From NCBI RefSeq assembly GCF_000013045.1, contig NC_007677.1, forward strand, positions 124,001 to 188,000: a stretch of DNA of 64,000 nucleotides, given 5' to 3'. Below the pieces are notes generated by a model. That model saw nothing but the letters and a program-made list of their open reading frames with translations, did no database searches and had not been told where the DNA came from. This DNA is from Salinibacter ruber DSM 13855 (GTDB lineage: Bacteria > Bacteroidota > Rhodothermia > Rhodothermales > Salinibacteraceae). This document shows positions 35,709 through 44,993 of this stretch, one piece after another; position 1 is the first letter of the stretch, and every line of letters begins with the position of its first letter. The translations under genes and the position numbers were made by a program.

Positions 35709-36278
35709 ATGCAACTGCAAACAGGGCCGGTCCAGATCATCCTCGTTTCGCTGCTCCTTCTCGCGGCCCTACTGGGGGCGTCGGTCCTGGTCGTTTCCCC
35801 TGTGACCGAACCGGTTCAGACACCGGATCGCGGCGGCAGCAGTGTCGTCCCGGACGCAGGATCCACCAGTCAGGAGCCGGTTGATTCCCCGACGGTGGCA
35901 CTCGATATCGAGACGCGAGGGGGGACGTCCCTGACGAAAGCGAAGGCAAGCCTCGTCGTCCTCCCGGGGACTACGGAAGGCGGGGGCACCAAGCTCTCTC
36001 TGTTAACGGTGTCGACGTCTCCGGACAGTGCTTTTGACGCCGAGCGGCTCTCTCTCGTCTTCGCCAACGGGGAGCGCGAGACGCAGGATCTGAAGCAGAT
36101 TGTCGCCGAAAACGAAGGGGGTGCGGCCGTGCGGCTGCACTGGATGGGCCTTTCGGACGCGCGGCTCCGCCGAATTGCGGGCTCCAGGGCGCTTCGACTG
36201 GAGGGTGGGGGCGCCGTGCTCGACCTCTCGGGGAGTTCGATTCCGGCGCAGGCACGGGCCCTGCTGAAAACGCGCTGA
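35709..36278 (+). CDS. Membrane-anchored hypothetical protein
   Basis: A 189-residue protein with one N-terminal hydrophobic segment (residues 8-28), a Ser/Asp/Pro-rich linker (30-60) and a C-terminal domain of about 125 residues. That domain is rich in beta-like stretches ('VALDIETRGGTSLTKAKASLV', 'RLSLVFANGERETQDLKQIV', 'RRIAGSRALRLEGGGAVLDL'). The C-terminal domain probably lies in the periplasm. The upstream in-frame extension to 35451 lacks any membrane start, so ATG 35709 was chosen. No family recognised. Confidence 0.75.
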   Translation: MQLQTGPVQIILVSLLLLAALLGASVLVVSPVTEPVQTPDRGGSSVVPDAGSTSQEPVDSPTVALDIETRGGTSLTKAKASLVVLPGTTEGGGTKLSLLTVSTSPDSAFDAERLSLVFANGERETQDLKQIVAENEGGAAVRLHWMGLSDARLRRIAGSRALRLEGGGAVLDLSGSSIPAQARALLKTR

Positions 36279-36449
36279 CCGGCCCCGCTCGTCTTCGAGG
36301 CGGTCGTTGCCTCTCGGACCCCGAGGCCACGACGGTCGTGGTGCGCCGTCCCGGCGTGGACGCCGACGGCGAGGGGGCGCCGCCTCGCGTGCCTGCTCCG
36401 TACGTTTTCCATCTCGTCTCTATTCTGCTCCGCCCGACGCTTCCCGGTC

Positions 36450-36923
36450 ATGAATGCACTGCTCCAGTCCCTCGTCCGCGGCATCGGCCTGATGGCCTCG
36501 CTGGGCCTGTTCCTACTGGCCCTGGTCGTGACGGCCTACGCCTTTATCGAAGGGGGCTCCGTCGTTGCCGAGATACTGCAGTTTTCTGATCCGGAGTACA
36601 GCGTGATCTACAACGCAATGAAGGTGGTGGACCTTTTTCTACTGGGGTTTAGCGTACTGATCGCCTCGGTCGGCATCTACGAGCTGTTCGTCGGGGTGCT
36701 GCCCAACATGCCAGACTGGCTGCGCATGGAGGACTTGGATGCCCTCAAGGGCGTGCTCGTGAAGACGATCATCGTGGTGTTGGGCATTTCGTTCATGGGC
36801 CGCGCGGTGACCTGGGAGGGGGAGGAGGGCTTGCTGAGCTACGGCATCGCCATCGGGGCCGTCGTCGTCGCGCTGAGCGTCTTCCTGAGCGTGAAGAGCG
36901 AGACCTCCCCAACGCCCTCGTGA
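36450..36923 (+). CDS. YqhA/UPF0114-family membrane protein
   Basis: A 157-residue protein with four hydrophobic segments at about 12-32, 55-78, 100-117 and 127-146. The UPF0114 pattern includes 'KVVDLFLLGFSVLIASVGIYELF' and 'DLDALKGVLVKTIIVVLGI'. The family is widespread in the inner membrane and its function is unknown. Size and topology are normal. A GC-rich hairpin follows the stop. Confidence 0.85.
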   Translation: MNALLQSLVRGIGLMASLGLFLLALVVTAYAFIEGGSVVAEILQFSDPEYSVIYNAMKVVDLFLLGFSVLIASVGIYELFVGVLPNMPDWLRMEDLDALKGVLVKTIIVVLGISFMGRAVTWEGEEGLLSYGIAIGAVVVALSVFLSVKSETSPTPS

Positions 36924-36927
36924 CCGC

Positions 36928-36949
36928 GGGCCCGTCGTGGGGCGGGCCC
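36928..36949 (+). terminator. GC-rich hairpin after the YqhA-like gene
   Basis: gggcccg at 36928-36934 pairs exactly with cgggccc at 36943-36949, five bases after the stop. No T-run follows, so it may work with Rho or simply mark the 3' end. Confidence 0.45.
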
Positions 36950-37562
36950 TCCCCCTCAACGGTCCCGCGACTGCACGGAAGACGTCGAGCCGGCCCCCGC
37001 ACGATCCGGTGCCGAGCCCCCAGTGAAGCGGCGTCGTGGACCGCAAGCGAAGAGCCTCCTCCGGGCCGGTCCGCGCAGCGCAGGCGGGCGGACATCTAGG
37101 GCCGGGATCGAGTATCCAATCCCGTGGCAATGCGTCTCTGTGTCTTCACAGCCTCACGGTGAGCTGGACCATCGCAGGTTCAGATGCTGTTCTTTCACAT
37201 TGAACGCGTGCTGACGTGTGCAGCACGACCGCCCTACGGGCCTAAGCGGCATTTAATAGGACGTGCCGTGGAGAATCCGGCCCAGGAATGGGGAGATGGG
37301 GCTAGTAGCAAGCCCTAAAGTGCTCCTCGTGGCGATTTCCAAACAAGGTCATTCCCAGAGAACCGCCTTAGTTCCATCGGGAAATGTGACCCCGGACTGA
37401 AGCTACTTCAGAGATTGAATCTTTTGGCGAAAGTATGTCCCGTGAGAGGCAAATTGATACTGTTATCATGCAGAAACTCTACATGTCTCCTGCCGGGACG
37501 CCAAAAGAGGTCCGCGCGATTACTGGAGGGTACCGTCTTGCTACCTTCCAGATAGTCTCCAT
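36950..37562. other. Non-coding stretch upstream of the group II intron
   Basis: About 600 bp without a convincing gene. A short frame from 37435 runs into the intron and could be the truncated 5' exon of an interrupted gene ('MSRERQIDTVIMQKLYM...'), but no continuation is visible beyond the intron. Confidence 0.4.
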
Positions 37563-38125
37563 GTGTGAGGGAGACACGGGGCCTATACCACGCTTTACGG
37601 TTCCGGTCGCGATAGCCCGGCTGTACTACCGGGTACAAGGGACAAGGGGAAGGCGGGACCTACATTTGGCGAGTGTGAATGAACCTGCGAATCCAGGATA
37701 CACCCAGTAGGATGGTAAGGTACCTAGATATACCGATGCCGGTTGGGTGTGGACGGAGTCCACGTAGTAGCCCAGGAGCAACCCGAAAGCGGTTGATACT
37801 GGCGAAGGTGGATAGCGGAGTCTCAAATACAAAGTACAGAAGATGACCGACGAAGTCCCGGACAAAGTGGTTTGAATCCACGGCAGGAGAGACCGGATAA
37901 AAATCCGGGAAGTGGTAGGGGACTTACAGCACCCTGAAATTGGAAGCCTGCCCTAGATGGGAAGGGACTGAAGTAAGCGTTCCTGAATGGGAATGTGGTA
38001 GGTCATCGCGGAAACGTGAGGCCGATGTGCCTCAATAGAGACTCCGTAGAGAGCCGAGGTACGCTGAAAGGTGTACGCCCGGTTCGGGAAGGAGAGGTTG
38101 GAAACGGCCTCTTAGGTATCTTAAC
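37563..38125 (+). mobile_element. ORF-less group II intron (boundaries approximate)
   Basis: The strongest sign is a domain V hairpin at 38051-38085. It begins gagcc, closes with ggttc, has the catalytic AGC triad near the 5' side, a GAAA tetraloop (ctGAAAgg) and an asymmetric bulge. A plausible domain VI stem follows (gagagg/cctctt at about 38091-38112), ending near ttaac, as introns end in AY. About 490 bases upstream the sequence GTGTG at 37563 matches the 5' consensus GUGYG, and the interval is full of small stems typical of domains I-III (for example ggataaaaatcc). There is no intron-encoded reverse transcriptase, so it would need a helper in trans. Confidence 0.65.
38051..38085 (+). ncRNA. 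Group II intron domain V
   Basis: A 35-nt hairpin: lower stem gagccg/cggttc, internal bulge, upper stem gtacgc paired with gtgtac through G-U, capped by GAAA. This is the most conserved element of group II introns and includes the metal-binding AGC triad. Confidence 0.7.
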
Positions 38126-38161
38126 AGATTAAACGCACCAACCTCTTACTTTCACCAGCCA

Positions 38162-38377
38162 ATGTTTGACGAAGAGCACTTTCCCCGAGAGTACGAGTGC
38201 GAAGGCTGCTCCACGACCGCCACGGTTACGCACGAGGACGTGCAGGATGTGCCGTCCTTCCTTGCGGCCACGACCGTGGCGGAGGCGGTCGAGTACGTGA
38301 TGACTGAACGCCGTCGGTGGTCGCTCCAGTCGTTCGAGGGGGCGTTCTGCCCCGCCTGCATGGAGGAGACAGACTGA
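38162..38377 (+). CDS. Small zinc-ribbon-like hypothetical protein
   Basis: A 71-residue acidic protein with two Cys pairs, 'YECEGCS' near residue 12 and 'FCPACMEE' near residue 63, which could bind one zinc. The middle is helical ('TTVAEAVEYVMTERRRW'). No named family is recognised. It starts about 35 bp after the intron's probable 3' end. Confidence 0.7.
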   Translation: MFDEEHFPREYECEGCSTTATVTHEDVQDVPSFLAATTVAEAVEYVMTERRRWSLQSFEGAFCPACMEETD

Positions 38378-38645
38378 GGCAAACGGACCGGCCGGTCCGG
38401 TTCGATCTACTGGGAGAGGCGGGGGCGTTGACCGGGAACAGGGGTTCTGTGCTGGCAGGGGGACTAGGGACCCGAACGGCCAGGGGCTGATTGCGCCCCT
38501 ATTTCCCGCGTGTCGCTCCTCCATTCATCGCACAAACCGGCCGGTTCGTCGACGCTTCCTAAACGCTCCGGCGGGCCCTGCGTGCGTCTTCACGTGACGA
38601 CATGACGTTGGTAACGACATTGAATTGACGCTCGCTTTCTGCCCC

Positions 38646-39479
38646 ATGCACCGACATAGGTCTTCTCAATCCCGTGGCTCACGAATCCGCCTCCTGCTTG
38701 CCTCTCTTCTCGTGCTCGGTGCAGGGGCATTGCTCACCGCCACGCCCGCGGCTGGGCAGGGGGAACTGGCCCCCCCGCCCGCGGCCGACTCGGTACCGGC
38801 CGTCTCCGGCCAGGTGAATCTACGGGGCACGGTCGGCATTCCGCGGGGAGGCCTCCGCAACAACATTAGCGGTGTGGGCGGGGGACTCCACGGCTACATC
38901 GGCGGCTGGATCGGCCGGCGTCCTCTTCTTGTCGGGCTGGACCTCGGCATCCTCAACTATGGGCGCACCACCGATCAGGTGCCGTTCAGCCGCACGGTCG
39001 GCCCGCGCGTGCCGGTGGAGGTTTCCACGAACAACAACGTGGTGGAAACGCACCTTTCGCTGCGGCTTCAGCCCCGGACGGGACGCCTCCGCCCCTACGT
39101 GGAAGGGCTGGCGGGCTTCAAGTACCTGTTTACCCGCACCACCGTCGGGGACGATGACTTCGGCAATGATGAGCTCGGGGATGACATTGCCGAGTCCACC
39201 AACTACGACGACTTCGCCCTCAGCGGCGGGGCCGGGGCCGGAATCGACGTCCGCGTTTACCAGCAACGGGAGCCGGGGAAAACCCTGAGGGCCGTAGACG
39301 TGCACCTCGGCGTGCAGTACCTGCTGGGCCAGGAGGCGGAGTACCTCGCAGAGGGCGATCTCACCGACGAGAACGAGAATGGCCAGCTCGACCGGAGCGA
39401 GCTGGACGTCCGCCGCTCACGGACGACCTTCCTACAGCCCCAGTTCGGCGTGACCTTCCGGCTGGCGGACACCGACTAG
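38646..39479 (+). CDS. Outer-membrane beta-barrel protein
   Basis: A 277-residue exported protein (signal peptide to 'TPAAGQG'). Amphipathic strands with Gly/Tyr turns follow ('GGGLHGYIGGWIGRRPLLVGLDLGIL', 'VVETHLSLRLQPRT', 'VDVHLGVQYLLGQEAEYL'), and the chain ends 'FLQPQFGVTFRLADTD'. An acidic loop ('DENENGQLDRSELD') has the spacing of an EF-hand-like calcium site. Size suits an 8- to 10-stranded OmpA/OmpX-type barrel. The role is unknown. ATG 38646 opens the signal peptide better than 38625. Confidence 0.8.
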   Translation: MHRHRSSQSRGSRIRLLLASLLVLGAGALLTATPAAGQGELAPPPAADSVPAVSGQVNLRGTVGIPRGGLRNNISGVGGGLHGYIGGWIGRRPLLVGLDLGILNYGRTTDQVPFSRTVGPRVPVEVSTNNNVVETHLSLRLQPRTGRLRPYVEGLAGFKYLFTRTTVGDDDFGNDELGDDIAESTNYDDFALSGGAGAGIDVRVYQQREPGKTLRAVDVHLGVQYLLGQEAEYLAEGDLTDENENGQLDRSELDVRRSRTTFLQPQFGVTFRLADTD

Positions 39480-39779
39480 GAGCCGCGTCCGGATTGAAGG
39501 GAACGACCGGATCAGGGGTTGGGCCCAGGAGGAAGCCGCCCCTACGTCGACCGTTGCGTCTGCCGATCCCGCCGGCTTTTACCCCTGTGGGCTCGGCACC
39601 CATCGAAGCGACGCCGGGGCCGTGGTGCAACGTCTTCCGCAGGCGCGTGGGAGCAGGGGCGGCGGCGTCGGGGCGGACGACCCCTCTGTCGCACGCACCG
39701 GTCCGCTCGGGCGAGGCCTCGGGGCGTGGCGGGACGATCAAATAATTCGACAGGCCCAACGAAGACAGCCAGCAGAGCC
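39480..39779. other. Intergenic, 300 bp, no feature seen
   Basis: No gene or strong structural signal recognised between the outer-membrane barrel and the PH-like membrane protein. Confidence 0.45.
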
Positions 39780-40286
39780 ATGAGTGCAGACGAAATGCCG
39801 GCAACGTACCGCACCTCAAGGCTTCAGCGAGGTCTTTCCGTCCTGTCCGTCGGGGCCCTCCTCCTTCTCGCGGTGCTGGAGGCAACCGACGAGGGCCCGC
39901 TTCTGGAGCTTTCCCTGGTGAACGTGCTGCTCACGGGCGCTACGCTTCTCGCGGCGGCCGGCTATGGGCTTCGGGCCACCGTCCGGGTATCGGAGACGGC
40001 GGTTCGAAAAACACGGCCCCTCTGGACGGACAATGTCCTTCGCTTCGAGGACATCCAACGGCTCCACCTGCCCGTAACCACCGAGGCGCTTTGGCTCTAC
40101 ACCGAGCCGAACGGAAGCCCGGACTTGAGCATCGAGGCGCAGTCGTTTGAGCGGTTCGGGTCCTTGGCCCGCCGGGTGCTCCGGCGGTTGCCCCAGCACA
40201 CAGAGATCCAAGATCCGGCCGGTCGAGTCGAGCACTACCGGCGGGGCGGAGACGCCGCAGGGGAGAACCAGACGGACGACGGATAG
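39780..40286 (+). CDS. Membrane protein with PH-like domain
   Basis: A 168-residue protein with two N-terminal hydrophobic segments (residues about 20-37 and 44-63). A soluble part follows that resembles bacterial PH domains ('RVSETAVRKTRPLWTDNVLRFEDIQRLHL', 'ALWLYTEPNGSPDLSI'). It probably faces the cytoplasm. The start at 39780 removes a long non-native upstream extension. Function unknown. Confidence 0.65.
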   Translation: MSADEMPATYRTSRLQRGLSVLSVGALLLLAVLEATDEGPLLELSLVNVLLTGATLLAAAGYGLRATVRVSETAVRKTRPLWTDNVLRFEDIQRLHLPVTTEALWLYTEPNGSPDLSIEAQSFERFGSLARRVLRRLPQHTEIQDPAGRVEHYRRGGDAAGENQTDDG

Positions 40287-40511
40287 GCGGGGCGACCGCC
40301 AGACGTGGGTGGGGAAGAAGACACCGACAGGGAAGAGGACGCCGACGGTCTGATCGGCTGGCCTGCCACCCCAGTGTCCTCCGTTCTTCCCCGCTGACTG
40401 CCCTCGTGGCGGAACGGGCTCCTACAGGCCCAGTGCCCCTTCGGAGAGACGATCCCCGAAGATGTCGAATCGGCTGAGGCCGAATTCGCCACGCGGAGTC
40501 GGGGGCAGCCG

Positions 40512-40724
40512 TTACCGTCCCTCGTAGTCCTCTGCCATCAGGTATCCTTCGAGCCAGGCTTCGATCTCCTCCGGGCCGTCGAATTGGCACTCGTCCGGTG
40601 GGGGCTGATCTTCCCGAAACGCGTGCCATCCGCTGTCGAAGGCCTCGCGCAAGTCCGGGCGGTCGTAAGGATTCGGCTCTTCGTGGAGGCTTGGTTCTTC
40701 GATGCGACTGCCTTCAAGGCTTGA
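40512..40724 (-). pseudogene. Broken or non-canonically started RMF-like ORF
   Basis: The minus-strand frame is open from 40853 down to a TAA at 40512-40514 but contains no ATG, GTG or TTG. Its last 70 codons are clearly protein-like and acidic: 'SRIEEPSLHEEPNPYDRP', 'DLREAFDSGWHAFRED' and 'EIEAWLEGYLMAEDYEG'. The NPY...A-x-x-x-G-W pattern matches the RMF-like end of the protein at 32848-33498. Either the start is lost, or a rare start such as ATT at 40742 is used. It was too short and start-less to be called by ordinary gene finding. Confidence 0.5.
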
Positions 40725-41129
40725 CGTAGGACGAAGTGGAATGCGGTCTCTCCCTGAGCAGCCCGGCCACTGGGAAGCAGGGGCGGCGGGGGCCAGAGAA
40801 AGCCTCCCCTCCCCCGTACGGGCCTCGCCGAACGACTCTTCTGGCTCAAGAGGCTACCGCATAGACGCTTGTGGGCCAACAGTCTAACGTCTTTTAGGCG
40901 CGTTCATGTTTTCTTCACTGAGGGTGGGCGCCTTCCGGAGCGATGGGGCATGGGCCGTGTTTGGGTGGGCCGATCGGCAGGCCGCCTGAAGCGGGCTGGA
41001 GGCCCCCCGAAGCGCACCGCTCCCGTAGATCATCGCAGTGGACGCCGCCCTGCTCCCTCTCGAAATTCGCGCTCAACGCACGAAGCGTTGCCCCTGCGGG
41101 AACGGGAGCGCCTGCACGCGAGGGCCTGC

Positions 41130-42323
41130 TCACAGCGTGCACTCGCTCTCGCCGGGCGGGGCCGGAACCTGATCCGGCCGAAGGTAGCGCTGGGCCGCCT
41201 CCAGCATGAGGGGCACGTCGAAGTAAAAGGGGCTGGAGGACTCGTCCCGTCGACGCTTCAGTTCGGGCACGATTTCCCGGTCCACGAAGTCCTGCAGGAA
41301 CGCCTCCCCGGGTGAGTCGCGGACCCTCGTCGCCAGTAGCAGAACGAGTGCCTTCTCGCTCAACCCGTACGTCTGCTCCGACGTCTCGGCCAGCGGGGCG
41401 ATGGCCTTGGAGCGGGGGTTGTAGTAGTAGGCGGAGGACACGTCCGGGTACGACGCGCGAATAAACCCGATGACCTCTCGCGCGGGCGCTAGGGTGAATG
41501 GCAGCAGAGCCTTGGCAATCTCTAGGGAAGACTGCAGCTTGAGGAGGCCGTTCGGGGAGTAGTACCCGTCGGCCCCGTCAAAGACCGTCTCGATGCCTTT
41601 GTCGTACATCTCGCGCGAGAAGCCCTTCTTCAGGTACGCCCCTTCTGCGAACCGGGCCATGGCGTTGGCCCGACGGAACAGCGAGGCGTCCTGGGTGCCG
41701 CAGGCAATCTTGCGGACGGTATGCGGCATCTGGTTCAAGACCCACGTGTTTTCGGAGAGCGTCTGGGTGCCGTAGTTGTAGTAGTTCTTGACGACAAATC
41801 GGCGGTCGGTTTCCCAGTACCCGTGCCTGAGGTACGCGTCGAGCACTTTGGTGGCCATCCTGCGGTGCTCGGGGTTGCCCCACCGCTCGTACGCCTCCCA
41901 GAGCGCGTCGGCGAGGAGGCCCGTCTCTTTCGACCCGGACGCGTCGGGGGCAGTGCCGGGCTTGTAGCGCCACAGGACCGTGTGGCGTGCCCGCGGGTCC
42001 CCCGTGTCGACGCGAAGGAAGTGCGCCCGGATCATGCCGTAGGCGCGGTCGAACAACGAGCGATTGCCGAGGGCCACGGCCGCGCTCATCGTGTTTCCCA
42101 GGTCCACGGCGTACGCAAAGCCGTCGTCGCGGACCGGCAATCCCGTCTCGAGGCCGTCGGCGAGGCGGACTTCGTAGCTGCTGGCAAGCTGCTCCAGCTC
42201 TTCCGAGACGGTCTCTGCATCCGAAGCGGGAGACGTGCAGCCGCCCAGGAGCACCGCCGCACACAACAGGACCGTTGTGGCAAGAGTCGAGGGGGGCCGC
42301 GGCACGGAGGGGGCAGGCCACAT
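41130..42323 (-). CDS. Lipoprotein with alpha-helical (glycosidase-like) fold
   Basis: A 397-residue protein with a lipoprotein signal and lipobox 'LLGGC' (Cys about 29). The mature part is helix-rich with repeated hydrophobic and aromatic pairs ('VLWRYKPG', 'LLADALWEAYERWGNPEHRR', 'YYSPNGLLKLQSSLEIAKALL'), in the style of alpha/alpha-toroid glycosidases or lyases. No catalytic signature is certain. It may act on polysaccharide in the periplasm, but that is a guess from fold pattern only. Neighbours give no help. Confidence 0.75.
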   Translation of the reverse strand: MWPAPSVPRPPSTLATTVLLCAAVLLGGCTSPASDAETVSEELEQLASSYEVRLADGLETGLPVRDDGFAYAVDLGNTMSAAVALGNRSLFDRAYGMIRAHFLRVDTGDPRARHTVLWRYKPGTAPDASGSKETGLLADALWEAYERWGNPEHRRMATKVLDAYLRHGYWETDRRFVVKNYYNYGTQTLSENTWVLNQMPHTVRKIACGTQDASLFRRANAMARFAEGAYLKKGFSREMYDKGIETVFDGADGYYSPNGLLKLQSSLEIAKALLPFTLAPAREVIGFIRASYPDVSSAYYYNPRSKAIAPLAETSEQTYGLSEKALVLLLATRVRDSPGEAFLQDFVDREIVPELKRRRDESSSPFYFDVPLMLEAAQRYLRPDQVPAPPGESECTL

Positions 42324-42421
42324 GGGAGAGAACGGCGTCAGGAAATGACGTTGGGGGCCGATCAGTGAGGGGCCGTCCAGGCCCGACCGGCAGGAGAACG
42401 GGGACTGAAGAGGCGACCGGG

Positions 42422-42586
42422 CTACTTCTCCGCCGCCGCGTTCTCGTCCTCCTTACGCCCGTCTGCAGGGGCCTCGTGCGCAGTACGGACCGACTGCCTC
42501 CGTGCTGGCTTCCACATGTGCCACTGGCTCTTGATGCTGCGCATCTTTCGTAGCTTTGGGGTGAATCTGCTTAGGAATCCGTCCAT
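42422..42586 (-). CDS. Small hypothetical protein
   Basis: A 54-residue frame from ATG 42586, basic in its first half ('FTPKLRKMRSIKSQWHMWKP') and acidic at its end ('DGRKEDENAAAE'). It could be a DNA- or RNA-binding small protein. No family recognised. It lies just upstream of, and on the same strand as, the lipoprotein gene. Confidence 0.35.
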   Translation of the reverse strand: MDGFLSRFTPKLRKMRSIKSQWHMWKPARRQSVRTAHEAPADGRKEDENAAAEK

Positions 42587-43430
42587 GGAAGATTGTAGTT
42601 TGTGAACAGATACGTGCCTGAGAAAGCCATTCCGCGAGGGGCCGTTGCAACGCATCGCCGGTTGCGACGGCACTGGGCTTGGGGGCACGGCGGACCCGCC
42701 GAACGCGGGCGGCACGACGGGAGGGGCGGAGGGGCGGCGTCAGACCACGACCGCCACGGGCCCCCGCTGCCGCTACGCGGAACCGTCCCGAGCACGCCTC
42801 CGCCGCGATGTCGTGTCTCCTCTGCTCTTTTGCGGGGGGGTGATCCCGCCGGACCCTTGTCCGCCCGGCGTTCCTGACCGCCAGCGGCGCTCGATGCTGT
42901 GGACCGTTTCTGGGGCAGGGGCGCTTGGCGAGAGGGCCTGTCGGGGCGAAAGGGCCCGCAGCGACAGGGAGAGTCCGCCCAGAAACTCGCTCATGTAGGC
43001 GGGCCGAGAGCGAGAAGCCTCGGGCCGCGAAGGCCGGGACGCAGAAGGGGGAGACTGTCGGGGCTTGGAAATAAGCACGCGGGAGGAAAAGGCGGGTAAA
43101 AGTGTGAGGAGAGGGTCCCTTGGTAAGGACCGTCGCTTGATTCCGTTTGTGTGACGACAGGCGCCCCTCCACCGTTGTCACCACCTTGTGAGAAAAGGGC
43201 TTTCGGGACCGGAGTTACCGCGGGATCCACGCTCTCTTGTTGCATTCTCCGTCTGCTGCGCGTCCTCGATGGGCGCATGCGATTCCGGCGGGGGCTGCCC
43301 CCCCCAGGCTGTCTCCTCCGCAGCCCCGCGCCGCGGGGCGGGCGCCGGCCGGTCGCCCGCGAACCCCTCACGGGGGCTGCCGCTTCAAAACACCCCGTGC
43401 CTGTGTCCGCGCCCATGCTGCCGCCCGCCG
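42587..43430. other. Intergenic, about 0.84 kb, no gene recognised
   Basis: The region between divergent genes. ORFs in it are Gly/Arg/Pro-rich and look like chance frames in GC-rich DNA. The carotenoid oxygenase frame stays open back to 43188, but those codons are not protein-like. Confidence 0.45.
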
Positions 43431-44831
43431 ATGTCTGACTACCGCCGTGGCTTCGAGAGCCTCCGCCAAGAACTCCACGAGCCGTCCCTGCCGGTGGAGG
43501 GGGAGTGGCCGGACTGGCTGGAGGGCACCCTCATCCGCAACGGACCGGCGCAATTCGAGGTGGGGGACGAGGACTACAACCACTGGTTCGACGGCCACGC
43601 GATGCTGCACGCATTTCGGATGCGGGACGGGACCGTGTCGTACCGCAACCGGTTCGTGCGGTCGCAGAGCCGCACGGAGGCGCTGGAGCAGGGGCGAATC
43701 GCGCGGTCCGAGTTTGCGACGGACCCCTGCATGTCGCTCTTCGGGCGGGTGATGAGCGTATTCAACCCCAACCCCACGGACAACGCCAGCATCAACGTCG
43801 CCCGCCTGGACGACCAGTACGTCGCGCTGACGGCCACGCCCCTTCCCGTCGCCTTCGACCCGGAGACACTGGAGACCGCAGGGGTGGTGGAGTACGACGA
43901 CGACGTGGACGTGGACATGTCGACGCCGCATCCGCAGGTCGAACCGGGCACGGGGCGCATGCTCTTCCACACGTTGTCCTTCGGGCGTCAGTGCCAGTAC
44001 GGCGTCTACGGCACGGAGGCAGAAGGCAAAACGCGCCGCCCGGTCGCGACGCTGGACGTGGACCGGCCGAGCTACATGCACAGCTTCGGCATGTCGGAGC
44101 GCTACGTCATCCTGTCGGAGTGGCCGCTCGTGGTGAACCCGACGGACCTGCTGCTCCGTGGGCGGCCGTTCATCGAGAACTTTGAGTGGCAGCCGGAGCG
44201 GGGGACCCGGTTCCGCGTGCTCCGGAAGGCGGATGGCGCCGAGGTGGCGACCTGTGAGGCGGAGGCGGCGTTTGGCTTCCACCACGTCAATGCCTTCGAG
44301 CGGGACGGGGCGGTGGTCTGCGACGTCGTCACGTACCCGGACGCGTCGGTCGTTGAGGAGCTCTCCCTCGACCGGCTGCGCAGCGACGCCCCGTCGCGCG
44401 GCAGTGGGCACCTGCGCCGGTATCGACTGCCCCTTGACGGCGGGGCGGCCGCCTCTACGCTCCGGGGGGAGGAGCGCATCGAGCTGCCGCGCATCCACGA
44501 CGGCCCGGCGACGGGCCGCCCCTACCAGTACGTCTACGGCGTGGGGACGCGGGCGGCGGGGCAGTTTACGGACCAGCTCGTGAAGACCGACGTGCCGGCG
44601 GGCACGGCGCAGACGTGGCACGAAGAGGGCACGTACCCGGGCGAGCCGGTCTTTGTGGCCGCGCCGGATGGGGCACGCGAAGACGACGGGGTGGTGCTGT
44701 CCGTGGTGCTGGACCCGGACGCCCAGCAGTCGTTCCTGCTCGTCCTCGACGCGCCCTCGTTCACGGAGCGGGCGCGGGCCGCCGTCCCCCACCCAATCCC
44801 ATTCGGGTTCCACGGGCAGTTCTTCGACTGA
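43431..44831 (+). CDS. Carotenoid oxygenase (RPE65/CCD family)
   Basis: A 466-residue non-haem iron enzyme that cleaves carotenoid or apocarotenoid double bonds with O2. All four iron-binding histidines can be placed: H167 ('MSTPHPQV'), H217 ('YMHSFGMS'), H284 ('FGFHHVNAFE') and H461 ('PFGFHGQFF'). The N-terminal 'LEGTLIRNGPAQFEVGD' and 'HWFDGHAMLHAF' are standard for the family. Halophilic Salinibacter relatives make salinixanthin and retinal, so the product may be retinal or an apocarotenal; the substrate cannot be read. ATG 43431 starts at the conserved domain. Confidence 0.95.
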   Translation: MSDYRRGFESLRQELHEPSLPVEGEWPDWLEGTLIRNGPAQFEVGDEDYNHWFDGHAMLHAFRMRDGTVSYRNRFVRSQSRTEALEQGRIARSEFATDPCMSLFGRVMSVFNPNPTDNASINVARLDDQYVALTATPLPVAFDPETLETAGVVEYDDDVDVDMSTPHPQVEPGTGRMLFHTLSFGRQCQYGVYGTEAEGKTRRPVATLDVDRPSYMHSFGMSERYVILSEWPLVVNPTDLLLRGRPFIENFEWQPERGTRFRVLRKADGAEVATCEAEAAFGFHHVNAFERDGAVVCDVVTYPDASVVEELSLDRLRSDAPSRGSGHLRRYRLPLDGGAAASTLRGEERIELPRIHDGPATGRPYQYVYGVGTRAAGQFTDQLVKTDVPAGTAQTWHEEGTYPGEPVFVAAPDGAREDDGVVLSVVLDPDAQQSFLLVLDAPSFTERARAAVPHPIPFGFHGQFFD

Positions 44832-44993
44832 ACTCTTCGGGGCGGGGGCCTCCAGGGCATGCGTCGGCGCACCCCTCGGTGGAACAGGCCTTGGGGGCGA
44901 CGGGGACGGCGGGTCCTCGGAGAACCCATTCCGGCCCCGTGCAGGTTTCCACCAGTCCTCGTTTCCGTTGCGACCAATCTGTCCCCGGCGCCC

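Noticed and set aside
37200-37440. Structured-looking sequence considered as a tRNA or other RNA gene
   Set aside because: No cloverleaf with a T-loop (GTTCRANYC) and matching acceptor stem could be built.
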